64,000 nt of DNA from Microcystis wesenbergii NRERC-220 (GTDB taxonomy: Bacteria; Cyanobacteriota; Cyanobacteriia; Cyanobacteriales; Microcystaceae), in NCBI RefSeq assembly GCF_032027425.1, contig NZ_JAVSJA010000001.1, positions 744,001 to 808,000 on the forward strand, read 5' to 3'. Made by a program: the position numbers and the translations under genes. Below the pieces are notes generated by a model. That model worked only from the letters and a program-made list of their open reading frames with translations, was not told where the DNA came from and did not search any database. This document shows, one piece after another, positions 1 to 8,782 of the stretch; position 1 is the stretch's first letter, and the number at the start of each line of letters is the position of its first letter.

Positions 1-1911
1 CGTGCGCGAGAGGGTCCAGATAAGGAGAGTGATATAAAAGATGCCGATACCCCATTGATACCAAACTAAAAAAGAAATGATAGCGGGTAATTCTTGATCG
101 CGAACTCGCCAATCATTAAAGCCTATTTTTAGCAAATTATTGAGACTTAAATCATAATAATTTAACCAATTCCAACGCTTTTGCCAAGGAATGGGAGTAT
201 AACGATCGCGAAAGAGGGGAAATTCGGGAACTACGGGTAAACGGGTGATTAATAAGCGTAATTGTCGCATACTACCATCTTGTAGGAAATAGGAACTATC
301 CATTAAATCGTGATAGCGTCCCCGACGATAAAGTTCGATAATTAAAATTAGGGGTAAGGGGACAAGAATTAGGGCAATAGCTGTTAAAGTTAGTAGAGGA
401 CGGCTGGCAGATTGCAGGATATTAAACACACCTGAAAGGGTGAGAATAATATAGCTAGTTACCATACAAAGGATTTCATAACGATTAGGAATTACTGGTT
501 TAGGAGTCAGACGACGCACGCGATCAATTAACCAAAATAAACAGCCAAAATAGGCAAAAATTATGATTCCTGTACCGAAAACTAAACTAAAATTTGTACC
601 ATCTTGACTTAAGAGTAATAGTAAAGCAAGGAAAGAAGTATGCAGAAAATCAGCTAACCAAGTGAGGTTAATTAGGCGAATAATTGAGATATTATTTAGC
701 TTTTGTTTTAACTGTTGAACTCGCAATTTTTCGGTTTTGTATTCAATTTGATTAGCATCGGCAATTTGTTCTAGGGAGCGAAAATTACGAACTAAATTTC
801 TTAAAACTGTTTCATTTCCTGCTAAGGTTGGTAAATAAATTGCTTGACCAATTACTCCTCTATCTCCCAGTATTTTCGCTTTATCGGAATCAAAAGCTAA
901 TCCTGATACACTCAAATAACTATTTTTAGTAAAAGTGGAATTACTAAAATCTACCTGATCTAAAAGTTTCACATCTTGAAAACTAACCACACCATTAAAA
1001 TAACTAGACCGGAAAGCACCCGATTTCTCAAAAGTGGCATTTTTAAAGGTTAATAAACTTAAAAATCTACTCTTAGAAAATAGCGGACGATCTCGCCATT
1101 GACTTTGGGAAAAATTGGCTTCTTTTTCCCAGAAAGTACGGGTAAAATCTGCGGGTTTATCGTATTTGGTTTTATCAAAATAAGCTTCGGCAGTAAAATG
1201 ACTGCGATGGAAGTTAGTAATACTTTTAAAATGGGCCGTGCGAAAGATAGCTTTATTTAAAAATTGACTTTGACTAAAATTTACATCTCCCATAAAAGTG
1301 GCTTTGGTAAATTTCGCTACCCTAGCAAAACGAGATTCTACCCAATTACTTTCACGACTAAATTTTGCTGCCATTGCTTCGACAATTTGCAGAAAAAAAG
1401 TCTTAGAAAAGTCCACTTCTCCCATAAATACGGTTCCCTGCAACTTCACAGGTCCGCGAAATACTGTGACATTAAAAACCGGTTCATCGCTATCGAATAA
1501 AAAATTTTCGTCCTGTTGTAATAACTGTTCTTCCGTGGGTGATAATAAGGTAGCGAGAGCCACTTTTGTTAAAGGAGTCGGTAAACCCAGACGGGAAGCG
1601 ATAAAATTGCCTTGAATTAAGGAATTACTAAAATCTAAACCTAGGGGTTGTTTAGCGCGATTAATTTGACCTTGAATCTGTTGATAAAATTGTTCTTGCA
1701 GTTCTTTATTTTCATCGCGGATATCGATAACCAAATTGGCTAAATCGATGGTAGTCATCCCTTCTTTAAGGACGGGTGCGCTTAAACGTTCCTGCAATAA
1801 AGTTACTGTTAAAGGAACTCTATCCATTACTGCCAAACTAGGGAGAGAATGTACAGAGAAAAACAGAAAAACAATGATTAGTAACCAGCAGCCTTTCAAC
1901 AACGCACCCAC
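1..1911 (-). CDS. Pentapeptide-repeat membrane protein, cut by left window edge
   Basis: The frame is open from a GTG at 1911 to the window edge, about 637 codons with no stop, so the C-terminus is missing. An AGGAAA motif sits about ten bases before the GTG and the start lies 5 bp after the DUF2103 stop, so the genes probably share a transcript. Residues 1-25 are hydrophobic (signal or anchor). The middle carries many phenylalanine-centred pentapeptide-like units (A/N-x-F type, e.g. VNFSQSQF, ANFSQSQW), which form right-handed quadrilateral helices in this family. The C-terminal third has several hydrophobic segments likely to span the membrane, resembling cyanobacterial pentapeptide-repeat proteins with an ion-channel-like tail. 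The function is not known. Confidence 0.8.
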   Translation of the reverse strand, partial: MGALLKGCWLLIIVFLFFSVHSLPSLAVMDRVPLTVTLLQERLSAPVLKEGMTTIDLANLVIDIRDENKELQEQFYQQIQGQINRAKQPLGLDFSNSLIQGNFIASRLGLPTPLTKVALATLLSPTEEQLLQQDENFLFDSDEPVFNVTVFRGPVKLQGTVFMGEVDFSKTFFLQIVEAMAAKFSRESNWVESRFARVAKFTKATFMGDVNFSQSQFLNKAIFRTAHFKSITNFHRSHFTAEAYFDKTKYDKPADFTRTFWEKEANFSQSQWRDRPLFSKSRFLSLLTFKNATFEKSGAFRSSYFNGVVSFQDVKLLDQVDFSNSTFTKNSYLSVSGLAFDSDKAKILGDRGVIGQAIYLPTLAGNETVLRNLVRNFRSLEQIADANQIEYKTEKLRVQQLKQKLNNISIIRLINLTWLADFLHTSFLALLLLLSQDGTNFSLVFGTGIIIFAYFGCLFWLIDRVRRLTPKPVIPNRYEILCMVTSYIILTLSGVFNILQSASRPLLTLTAIALILVPLPLILIIELYRRGRYHDLMDSSYFLQDGSMRQLRLLITRLPVVPEFPLFRDRYTPIPWQKRWNWLNYYDLSLNNLLKIGFNDWRVRDQELPAIISFLVWYQWGIGIFYITLLIWTLSRT

Positions 1912-1916
1912 GACAG

Positions 1917-2201
1917 TTATTTTCCTAAACAAGCTTGGATAGCCATTTCTAAATCCTCTTGGTTTAAATCGGTAATAACAAAGACCTCCTGAACACTTTT
2001 TCCTGTCCTCGCAATCAGCTTAAAACCACCACGAATTGGCACTGATATCCGCAATTGTAACCGCGGACAATGACCTTTTGAGCGAGAAAGTACCCCCGGG
2101 GTGACAGTGGTGATTCCTTGATAGGTAATTAACTTTTCTAATACCGCAATCAACCCCGGAATATGAGTAGAATGATTCCAAACTAAGCGACCATTATTCA
2201 T
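1917..2201 (-). CDS. DUF2103 family protein
   Basis: A 94-residue protein resembling the cyanobacterial DUF2103 family, described as predicted metal-binding. The start region MNNGRLVWNHSTHIPGL and the basic, cysteine-containing middle (SKGHCPRLQLRI) are its recognisable parts. The ATG lies 2 bp past the clpS stop, so the two are very likely co-transcribed and possibly translationally coupled. No enzymatic function is known. The family call is from memory of its typical sequence, not a search. Confidence 0.65.
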   Translation of the reverse strand: MNNGRLVWNHSTHIPGLIAVLEKLITYQGITTVTPGVLSRSKGHCPRLQLRISVPIRGGFKLIARTGKSVQEVFVITDLNQEDLEMAIQACLGK

Positions 2202-2203
2202 AA

Positions 2204-2497
2204 TTATGCGGCCTCTAGGGGAGCCATGGTTAATCCTTCCCGTCGCAATTGTTGGTGATAAAGTTCCGCTTGTTCTTGGGGACCTGTCCAGACAATTGCC
2301 TGTCCTTGGTAGTGAACTTGATTAGTTAATTCCCAAGCTCGATCGGTGGTCATATCCGGGATATATTTAATTAAACAATTGGCCACATGATCGAAGGTGT
2401 TAAAGTCATCGTTGAGAACAATAACTTTATAGTTGGGATAAGTCTTTTTGACCACTTGGGTGGACTTATCTAAGGTGGTACTGGGTGCGCTGGCCAT
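2204..2497 (-). CDS. clpS: ClpS, N-degron adaptor for the Clp protease
   Basis: ClpS binds the N-domain of ClpA/ClpC and delivers proteins bearing destabilising N-terminal residues for degradation in the cytoplasm. The 97-residue length fits. The hallmark VLNDDFNTFDHV is at about residues 26-37, where the Asp-Asp and following Asn line the N-degron pocket, and the C-terminal half carries the expected helix and beta strand (AELYHQQLRREGL). It heads a likely three-gene unit with the DUF2103 gene and the pentapeptide-repeat gene downstream. Cyanobacteria often have two ClpS paralogues, and I cannot tell which this is. Confidence 0.92.
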   Translation of the reverse strand: MASAPSTTLDKSTQVVKKTYPNYKVIVLNDDFNTFDHVANCLIKYIPDMTTDRAWELTNQVHYQGQAIVWTGPQEQAELYHQQLRREGLTMAPLEAA

Positions 2498-2552
2498 AGA
2501 AGTTATAATAGGTCAAGGTTTTTGCAATTAAATTCGAGCATTTTGACAACAA

Positions 2553-3686
2553 TTAAGCGGCAAAAGCCACAGTATTATTATTCAAAACCCGGTGATAGTA
2601 ATTTAATAACTGTTTGGTGGCCGCTTGCCATGCCCATTTTTCCGCTTCTAGGCGCGCATTTCGTCGTAATTCCTCTCTTTCTGCCTTGGCGGTTAGTAAT
2701 CTTTGGGTGGCACTAATTAAACCTTTTTCATCCCTAGGATCGAAGAGATGACCATTAACTCCATCGGTGACAATATCAGGAATTCCCCCCGAATTTGCTG
2801 CCACTACCGGACAACCGGCAGCCATGGATTCTAAGAGTACCAAACCGAGGGTTTCTGTGCGTGAGGGAAAAAGAAAAGCATCTGCGGAAGCAAAAGCGGA
2901 GGCTAATTCTAACCCCTGTAAATAACCGACAAAATGGGTATTTGTGTCAGCAAAATGACTTGTTAAAGCTTCCCGATGGGGACCATCTCCCACAATGGCA
3001 AATCTTGCTTCGGGAATCGCTTCTAATACTGGTTTAATGCGATCAATTTCTTTTTCGGCCGACACTCGACCAACGTATAATAAGAGAGGACTATCGGGGT
3101 TATTTTGGGATAATTTCAGTCTCATAGCCGGGGATTTTAAATGAGGTTGAAATAATTCCGTATCGACTCCCCTTTGCCAAAGCTCTACCTTTTCAATGCC
3201 ACGACTAGATAATTCTTGCACCATAGCAGTGGAAGTGCAGAGATTTAAACTTGCTTGATTGTGGGCCAATTTTAATAATTCCCAGAGTAATCCTTCTAGG
3301 GAACCTAATCCATAGTGTTGTAGGTATTGGGGGAGATGGGTATGATAGGAAGCGACGAGGGGAATGTTCATAGTTTTGGCAAAATAAATGCCTCCCACCC
3401 CTAAAACAGCCGGGTTAACCACATGAATAATATCAGGTTTAAACCTCTCTAAAGCTTGACCGACTGAAGGCCGGGGGAAAGCCATTTTTAATTCCGGATA
3501 TAGGGGTAAGGGAATCCCTGTAACTCCATGAATTTTAGCACCTTTGTACTCCTTTAAACCGCCATCGGGAGAGAAAACTAATACCTGATGACCTAATCTT
3601 TGTAGGTGTTCCACGGTATGTTTAAGACGGGTGACAATTCCATCGATTTTCGGCAAGAAAGTTTCTGTAAAAAGAGCAATTCGCAT
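2553..3686 (-). CDS. sqdX: SqdX, sulfoquinovosyltransferase for sulfolipid SQDG
   Basis: A GT4-family, GT-B fold glycosyltransferase of 377 residues. SqdX transfers sulfoquinovose from UDP-sulfoquinovose to diacylglycerol, the last step of making SQDG, an anionic thylakoid lipid. The N-terminus MRIALFTETFLPKIDGIVTR, the HTHLPQY segment around residue 118 and the C-terminal donor site (PSRTETLGLVLLE, with the GT4 E-x7-E pattern) closely match cyanobacterial SqdX. The start ATG is clear. The partner sqdB, which makes the donor, is not in the window. Confidence 0.9.
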   Translation of the reverse strand: MRIALFTETFLPKIDGIVTRLKHTVEHLQRLGHQVLVFSPDGGLKEYKGAKIHGVTGIPLPLYPELKMAFPRPSVGQALERFKPDIIHVVNPAVLGVGGIYFAKTMNIPLVASYHTHLPQYLQHYGLGSLEGLLWELLKLAHNQASLNLCTSTAMVQELSSRGIEKVELWQRGVDTELFQPHLKSPAMRLKLSQNNPDSPLLLYVGRVSAEKEIDRIKPVLEAIPEARFAIVGDGPHREALTSHFADTNTHFVGYLQGLELASAFASADAFLFPSRTETLGLVLLESMAAGCPVVAANSGGIPDIVTDGVNGHLFDPRDEKGLISATQRLLTAKAEREELRRNARLEAEKWAWQAATKQLLNYYHRVLNNNTVAFAA

Positions 3687-3783
3687 AGAGAAAACAAGGT
3701 TAAGTAATAATTAAGGACAAGCTTTTTTTGAGATAGCTAGGAATAATTACTGAATTTCTCAAGGCAATTAACTCCCCAATTAA

Positions 3784-4446
3784 TCATAGATCAGAAAGGC
3801 CAAAGGTTTTAATCACTCGATCGCTACCTTCGATAACCACCGTCGCTCGATAATTATCGCCGATTGCCGCTGTCCATAATTGCCATTCCCCCGCCACATT
3901 GTCTAATTTTAAGGGATTGAGGCCCACTTCCACTCGTTCGAGTCCCCCGCTAATTCCCGTTCCCAGTGCCTTTAAATAAGCCTCTTTTGCCGTCCATAAC
4001 TGAAAAAATAGCTTTTCCTTCTCTGCGGACTTTTCAACAAGCTCGTGTTCCCTAGCACAAAAAAACCTTTTTGTCAAGCTATTTAAATCTTTCATCTGGC
4101 GCATTTTCTCTAAATCTACCCCGATGCGAGCGGTTAAAGTCAAGCCACAGATGGCCATATCTTCGGAATGGGAGAGATTAAACTGTAATTGGTAGTTAAT
4201 ACTCGGTTTTCCCCGTTCACTGTAGATAAACTCGATTTTTTCGGGACTTATCGCCAAATATGACCCTAAAATCTCGCGTAAACACCCCCTCGCCACCAAA
4301 AAACGCCGCTTGTGTTCGGGAAAATGGTAACGATTAGCTCTAATTATTTCATCTTCCGAGAGCAAAGAAGCCAGTTTTTCTAGTCTATCCCCAGAGGGAT
4401 CAAGACTGATAAAATAGAGATGAACCTCATCGGTAGATATAAACAT
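3784..4446 (-). CDS. 4'-phosphopantetheinyl transferase (Sfp/HetI type)
   Basis: Transfers the phosphopantetheine arm of CoA to a serine on acyl or peptidyl carrier proteins. The Sfp signatures are present: GVDLEKM (Mg-binding Asp) and WTAKEAYLKALGTG (WxxKEA). I chose the ATG at 4446 (220 residues); an in-frame GTG at 4461 would add five residues. The size and paired signatures suit the broad-specificity Sfp group, which in cyanobacteria is usually the single enzyme (HetI-like) serving fatty-acid, polyketide and nonribosomal peptide carriers. No carrier protein or NRPS gene is nearby. Confidence 0.85.
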   Translation of the reverse strand: MFISTDEVHLYFISLDPSGDRLEKLASLLSEDEIIRANRYHFPEHKRRFLVARGCLREILGSYLAISPEKIEFIYSERGKPSINYQLQFNLSHSEDMAICGLTLTARIGVDLEKMRQMKDLNSLTKRFFCAREHELVEKSAEKEKLFFQLWTAKEAYLKALGTGISGGLERVEVGLNPLKLDNVAGEWQLWTAAIGDNYRATVVIEGSDRVIKTFGLSDL

Positions 4447-4556
4447 TAAACTCAGAAGCACTCAAATAATTAATTATCGGTAAATTTTACCGTAAAATGA
4501 GAATTGCCGACTCAAGAATTTATCCACCTTCTAACTCTTGACTTTGCAGCACACCT

Positions 4557-5498
4557 ATGAACTTTTTTCATACTGAAGACCACCTCCAACAGTTCGGTAC
4601 AGATATTTTAGAAACAACTTGGCGAGAATTTCCCCAATTAGCTCAAGAACAAATTGCCCTAACTTGGATAGTATATGATCCTCCCGTTATCGTCAACACG
4701 GGGGGAGCAATTTCTCACGAAGAATTCTGGAAATATTCCCCCCGCGGATTTAGCTATCGCGGACAAGAAAGAACCTATCCCGCTAGTTTAGTGAAATTAT
4801 TTTATCTAGTAGCAATTCATGAGTGGTTAGAAGGGGGAATGATTCCCGAAAACACCGAATTAAATCGCGCCATTCGTGACATGATTGTTGACTCTAGTAA
4901 TGATGCTACCAGTTTAGTTGTAGATCTGGTCACGGGAACCACTAGCGGTCCAGAAATTGCCGCCAGTCCCTTTGAAACTTGGAAGCAACAACGCAACATA
5001 GTTAATCGTTATTTTCAATCCCTAAATTGGCCAGAATTAGCGACAATTAACGTTAATCAAAAAACTTGGTCTGATGGTCCCTATGGACGTGAACGCGCTT
5101 TTTTAGGGGAATTAATGGAGAATCGCAATATGTTAACTAGCAATGCAGTGGCGCGTTTAATTCATACTATTATCGGGGGGATTGCGGTTTCTTCCCAACG
5201 TTCCCAGATGATGATGTCTTTACTAAAACGAAGTCTTAATCCTGCTGATTGGACAAGTCAAGGAGATGAGACACAAATTTTAGGATTTTTGGGACAAGGA
5301 TTACCAGAAAGTAGTCAAATTTGGTCAAAAGCTGGTTGGACAAGTCAAGTGCGTCACGATGCAGCCTATATTGAAATTCCCCATCATACTCCCTATCTCT
5401 TGGTGGTATTTACCGAGGGAAAAGATAACAGTCAAAACCGCTCAATTTTACCTTTTATTTCCCAGAAAGTAGCCGAGAAAATCATGCAGTTTAATTAA
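4557..5498 (+). CDS. Serine hydrolase of class A beta-lactamase fold
   Basis: A 313-residue protein of the beta-lactamase/penicillin-binding fold. The nucleophile motif SxxK is S77-L-V-K80 and the second motif S-x-N is S113-S-N115. The third motif reads KAG rather than the canonical KTG (in WSKAGWTSQ). No signal peptide is visible at the N-terminus, so a periplasmic beta-lactamase is not supported; many cyanobacteria carry such a protein of unknown substrate. It is divergent from the phosphopantetheinyl transferase gene, with about 110 bp between starts. Confidence 0.75.
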   Translation: MNFFHTEDHLQQFGTDILETTWREFPQLAQEQIALTWIVYDPPVIVNTGGAISHEEFWKYSPRGFSYRGQERTYPASLVKLFYLVAIHEWLEGGMIPENTELNRAIRDMIVDSSNDATSLVVDLVTGTTSGPEIAASPFETWKQQRNIVNRYFQSLNWPELATINVNQKTWSDGPYGRERAFLGELMENRNMLTSNAVARLIHTIIGGIAVSSQRSQMMMSLLKRSLNPADWTSQGDETQILGFLGQGLPESSQIWSKAGWTSQVRHDAAYIEIPHHTPYLLVVFTEGKDNSQNRSILPFISQKVAEKIMQFN

Positions 5499-5500
5499 TT

Positions 5501-5610
5501 GAAGCTGTAAGTAGGATGGTTTTCTCTGCCATTGCCAAAAGTGCTAGATAAACATCCTACTGCCATAAATCCGTAAATTTACTGATGTGCATCTCAATAT
5601 ACAGCTTTTC
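5501..5610. repeat. Small inverted-repeat element in intergenic DNA
   Basis: GAAGCTGTA at the left and TACAGCTTTTC at the right are imperfect inverted ends, and inside them GTAGGATGGTTT (5511) pairs with AAACATCCTAC (ending 5560). It could be a short MITE relic or a structured 3' region of the beta-lactamase-like gene. No second copy was recognised in the window. Confidence 0.3.
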
Positions 5611-5744
5611 TCGGATAGATGGGGTTCTTTATTGCAGCTGAAATACTTGATTAAGTAAGGATTTAGTCTGTGCTTCACCTTGACGGGAAAGGCCGTCATC
5701 ATTTAAACTAACAATAAGTTGTTCTTAAGTATTTCCTCAAATGT

Positions 5745-7094
5745 GTGACTTTCAACCCTCACCATTGTCATAACGAAAGGGAAGTGGAGAGTAAATTAAT
5801 TGTTCAGTATTTACTCCCAAAACTAGGCTACAATGCCGAACATTGGTATCAACAAGTTAGCTTCGGTAAAGTACGTTTAGATTTCCTTGTTTCCGCTCAA
5901 AAACCTATCAACAAAAAGCAGTTTTTATCCTCTCACTGTCTAATTGTCGAGGCTAAAAACCCCAGAGAAAAGCTCATCAATCATCGTCACCGCTTAGGTT
6001 ATTATCTCAACTACTTTAAAGTGCAGTGGGGATTATTAACCAACGGTGATGAGATTCAACTTTATCAAAGAAAACCCGATAAAATTTATTTAGTTTTTAG
6101 ATGTTCTGGGTTAGAAATTGCCGCTCACTTAGAACAGTTAAAATCTCTGATTGGCTACGAAACTTTATTCCTGGGTATTCCACCGCTCAATTCTCCAACA
6201 ATCAACAACAAAAATCCCATGAAAACCATCGCAATTTATCATCATAAAGGTGGTGTTGGTAAAACCACCGTCGCTACCAATCTAGCGGCAGCTTTGAGTA
6301 AAAAAGGCAAGCGAGTATTATTGATTGATATTGATGCTCAAGCTAATAGTACTTTTGCCGTTGGTTTAATTAAGTTTCAATTCGATGATGACGATGATTT
6401 AAAAGATAAAAATGTTTTTCATTTGCTAGATAACAGTAACCGCATTTTTATTGAGAATATCGTCAGAAAGTCTCAAGGATTCAATCATCCAGAAATTGAT
6501 GTTATTCCCTCTCACATATCTTTAATTGCTAACCAAGCTAAAATTAAAGATAATGCGGCGGTATTTGCTAGATTGGCCAGAAAATTAGAGAAAGTAAAGG
6601 ATCAATACGATATTGTAATTATTGATGCACCTCCCGCACTTGATTTATATGCACGCATTGCTTTAATTGCAGCTGATTATCTGATAATTCCTTCTGATCT
6701 TAAACCATTTTCTAATCAAGGATTAGATAGCGTTAAAAACTTTGTTCAAGAGGAAATCAATGAAAGTCGTGGAGATTTGGGTAAACCAACCTTACAAATT
6801 TTAGGCGTTTTACCTTCCAAAATTTCCACCCATGCTCAATACTTAAGATATAATTTTCCCAAACAAAAACAAGTGATTCCAGACAAATATAATTTACCCT
6901 TGATGGAATCGACTATCTCGGAAAGAATGCCTTTATCTCGCTGTATAAATCAATACGTTACCGTGGGAGATTTAGAAATTCCTGCTCCCCAATCTATAAT
7001 GGATTATGCTGAACATAAAGGCGATGCGGGAGTATCAGCAGCAGAATTTGAAGCCTTAGCACTAGAAGTTTTAGCTAAAATAGGAGTTAAATAA
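5745..7094 (+). CDS. PD-(D/E)XK nuclease-like domain fused to ParA ATPase
   Basis: A 449-residue fusion. Residues 1 to about 140 resemble the N-terminal nuclease domain of type I restriction HsdR proteins, with an upstream acidic stretch (EREVESK), D46 in RLDFLV and the E69-A-K71 of VEAK, the usual D...ExK catalytic arrangement. From M159 it is a ParA/MinD-like P-loop ATPase: deviant Walker A KGGVGKTT (168-175), the IDIDAQ switch (194-199) and DIVIIDAPPA. The GTG at 5745 is the only usable start; an in-frame stop lies at 5715. M159 could once have been an independent ParA start. Its TAA directly abuts the ATG of a ParB-like gene. Family knowledge supports DNA segregation or positioning; a nuclease-armed ParA role is inference. 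Confidence 0.8.
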   Translation: MTFNPHHCHNEREVESKLIVQYLLPKLGYNAEHWYQQVSFGKVRLDFLVSAQKPINKKQFLSSHCLIVEAKNPREKLINHRHRLGYYLNYFKVQWGLLTNGDEIQLYQRKPDKIYLVFRCSGLEIAAHLEQLKSLIGYETLFLGIPPLNSPTINNKNPMKTIAIYHHKGGVGKTTVATNLAAALSKKGKRVLLIDIDAQANSTFAVGLIKFQFDDDDDLKDKNVFHLLDNSNRIFIENIVRKSQGFNHPEIDVIPSHISLIANQAKIKDNAAVFARLARKLEKVKDQYDIVIIDAPPALDLYARIALIAADYLIIPSDLKPFSNQGLDSVKNFVQEEINESRGDLGKPTLQILGVLPSKISTHAQYLRYNFPKQKQVIPDKYNLPLMESTISERMPLSRCINQYVTVGDLEIPAPQSIMDYAEHKGDAGVSAAEFEALALEVLAKIGVK

Positions 7095-7784
7095 ATGTGT
7101 AAATTTTTACGAGTCGATATTACTGATATTAATCCTTCTCTTCCCAGAGAAACCTTCTCTGAAACTGAATTGGAAAATTTAGCCAATCTTATTATTGAAA
7201 TGGGTGGACTTATTCGCCCTGCTATTCTCAAAAAAGCTGATAATAAAAAAGTTGATGAACGTTATAATATTATCAGTGGAGATTTAGAATATTATGCTTC
7301 TGTTATCGCCAATCAGAAAGTTCCTGACCTCGAGATGATTAACGCTTTTGTAGTTGATAAAGAAGCGGAGAATATCGCTTTACAGCAAATACAGTTATTA
7401 TCTCCTTCTCCTGGGTTAATTACCAGGCCCCAAAAAATAGATAATCCTCTAGAATTGAGGATGAGTAATCTTGAAAAACGATTAGAAACCCAGTTACAAG
7501 CAATCCGAGAGGAGTACCAAAAAGAAATCAAAAGACTGGAAGAAAAAATTATTATTTATCCTCCTCCTCCTCCTCCTTCTAAGTCGATTTTAGAGCTTTT
7601 GAATACCTGTGATGCTAATCAACTTAAAAAAGGGGGAATTCCACCTGCATCTGTTAATGACTTTCTGAAAAAACGTTCAGAAAAGCCCTTTGATTCTTTG
7701 GAAGATGTCCTAAATCGCCCAGTGTCAGGAGTTAAAGAGAAAAGATTAATTAAACTTATCGATTATTTGCTGACTTCTAATTGA
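7095..7784 (+). CDS. ParB-like protein with coiled coil and HhH-like tail
   Basis: A 229-residue protein, in tandem with the ParA fusion at zero spacing. Residues 37-75 (GGLIRP...YNIISGDLEYY) resemble the ParB/Srx N-terminal fold, whose usual GERR motif is here SGDLEY, so the canonical CTP-binding arginines are not obvious. Residues 118-153 are heptad-like and charged (coiled coil), followed by a run of six prolines (156-161), and the end (PASVNDFLKKRSEKPF...) looks like a helix-hairpin-helix DNA-binding module. It lacks the normal ParB HTH, so it would bind DNA differently. Its role as partner of the upstream ATPase is inferred from adjacency. Confidence 0.7.
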   Translation: MCKFLRVDITDINPSLPRETFSETELENLANLIIEMGGLIRPAILKKADNKKVDERYNIISGDLEYYASVIANQKVPDLEMINAFVVDKEAENIALQQIQLLSPSPGLITRPQKIDNPLELRMSNLEKRLETQLQAIREEYQKEIKRLEEKIIIYPPPPPPSKSILELLNTCDANQLKKGGIPPASVNDFLKKRSEKPFDSLEDVLNRPVSGVKEKRLIKLIDYLLTSN

Positions 7785-7914
7785 TTTTTGTGGGTGTGTT
7801 GAGCTACTTTAACACACCCTACCGATGGATGTTATAATAATGGAAGATCAGTAAAAAAGCCTGATCCGATAGCGGGCAAAGATTAACTAGAAGACGGGTG
7901 AAAAGAGAAAACTT

Positions 7915-8607
7915 ATGACAACTACCCCAGTAATTGCTGCTTCTTTAACAATTCCTCCCCTAGAAAACGGCGATAAATTAACTCGATGGGAATTTGAACG
8001 ACGTTATCAAGGGATGCCCCATCTCAAAAAAGCGGAATTAATTGAAGGAATTGTTTATATGGCATCTCCCCTCAGATTTGAAAGTCACGCCGAGCCTCAT
8101 GCTAATATTATCGGATGGTTAGCTCTCTATAAAGCGGCGACCCCCGGTGTTAGATTGGGTGATAATGCCACCGTGAGATTAGATATTGATAACGAACCCC
8201 AACCGGATGCCCTATTAAGAATTGACAAGGGAGGACAATCAACAATTAGTCAAGATGACTATGTAGAAGGCGCGCCGGAATTAATTGTCGAAATTGCAGC
8301 TTCTAGTGCTTCCTACGATGTTCATCAAAAATTAAATGTTTACCGTCGCAATCAAGTCCAAGAATATCTAGTCTGGCGGTTTTATGAACAAGAAATTGAT
8401 TGGTTTCGGCTACAGGCAGGAGAATATATTAAACTAGAACCCGATAGTGAGGGCATAATGCGCTCCCAAATCTTCCCCGGTTTATGGCTGGATAAAAACG
8501 CTTTATTAATGGGCGACTTAGGAAAAGTTTTATTGATTTTGCAGCGGGGGTTAGAAACAGCAGAACATCGAGATTTTGTCAAGAAATTAACTGCCAATTA
8601 CAGCTAG
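7915..8607 (+). CDS. Uma2/DUF820 family endonuclease-like protein
   Basis: A 230-residue member of the Uma2 (DUF820) family, greatly expanded in cyanobacteria, with a PD-(D/E)XK-like fold. The core is visible as QPDALLRID (catalytic Asp region) followed by PELIVEIAASSASYD, where the E of VEIA is the second acidic residue, and the downstream HQKLNVYRRNQVQEYLVW is typical. Biological role is not established, though many copies sit near mobile DNA. A second, unrelated-looking copy is at 46599-47183. Confidence 0.85.
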   Translation: MTTTPVIAASLTIPPLENGDKLTRWEFERRYQGMPHLKKAELIEGIVYMASPLRFESHAEPHANIIGWLALYKAATPGVRLGDNATVRLDIDNEPQPDALLRIDKGGQSTISQDDYVEGAPELIVEIAASSASYDVHQKLNVYRRNQVQEYLVWRFYEQEIDWFRLQAGEYIKLEPDSEGIMRSQIFPGLWLDKNALLMGDLGKVLLILQRGLETAEHRDFVKKLTANYS

Positions 8608-8782
8608 ATTGTAAAATTAGACAATTATTCTTGATCCACTGTCCTAGAATTATAGAAAGAGTATTTTTGACTTGAATTTGTTCTTAACTGTACCCCACAT
8701 TTCGACAAGCTCAATGTAAAATAATCTCGCCCCTGATAATCTTCACTTCGACAAGCTCAGTGACCACTCATCACCTTACTTT

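Noticed and set aside
4557-5498. Antibiotic-resistance beta-lactamase
   Set aside because: The fold motifs are present but KAG replaces KTG and there is no signal peptide, so a resistance role is unsupported.
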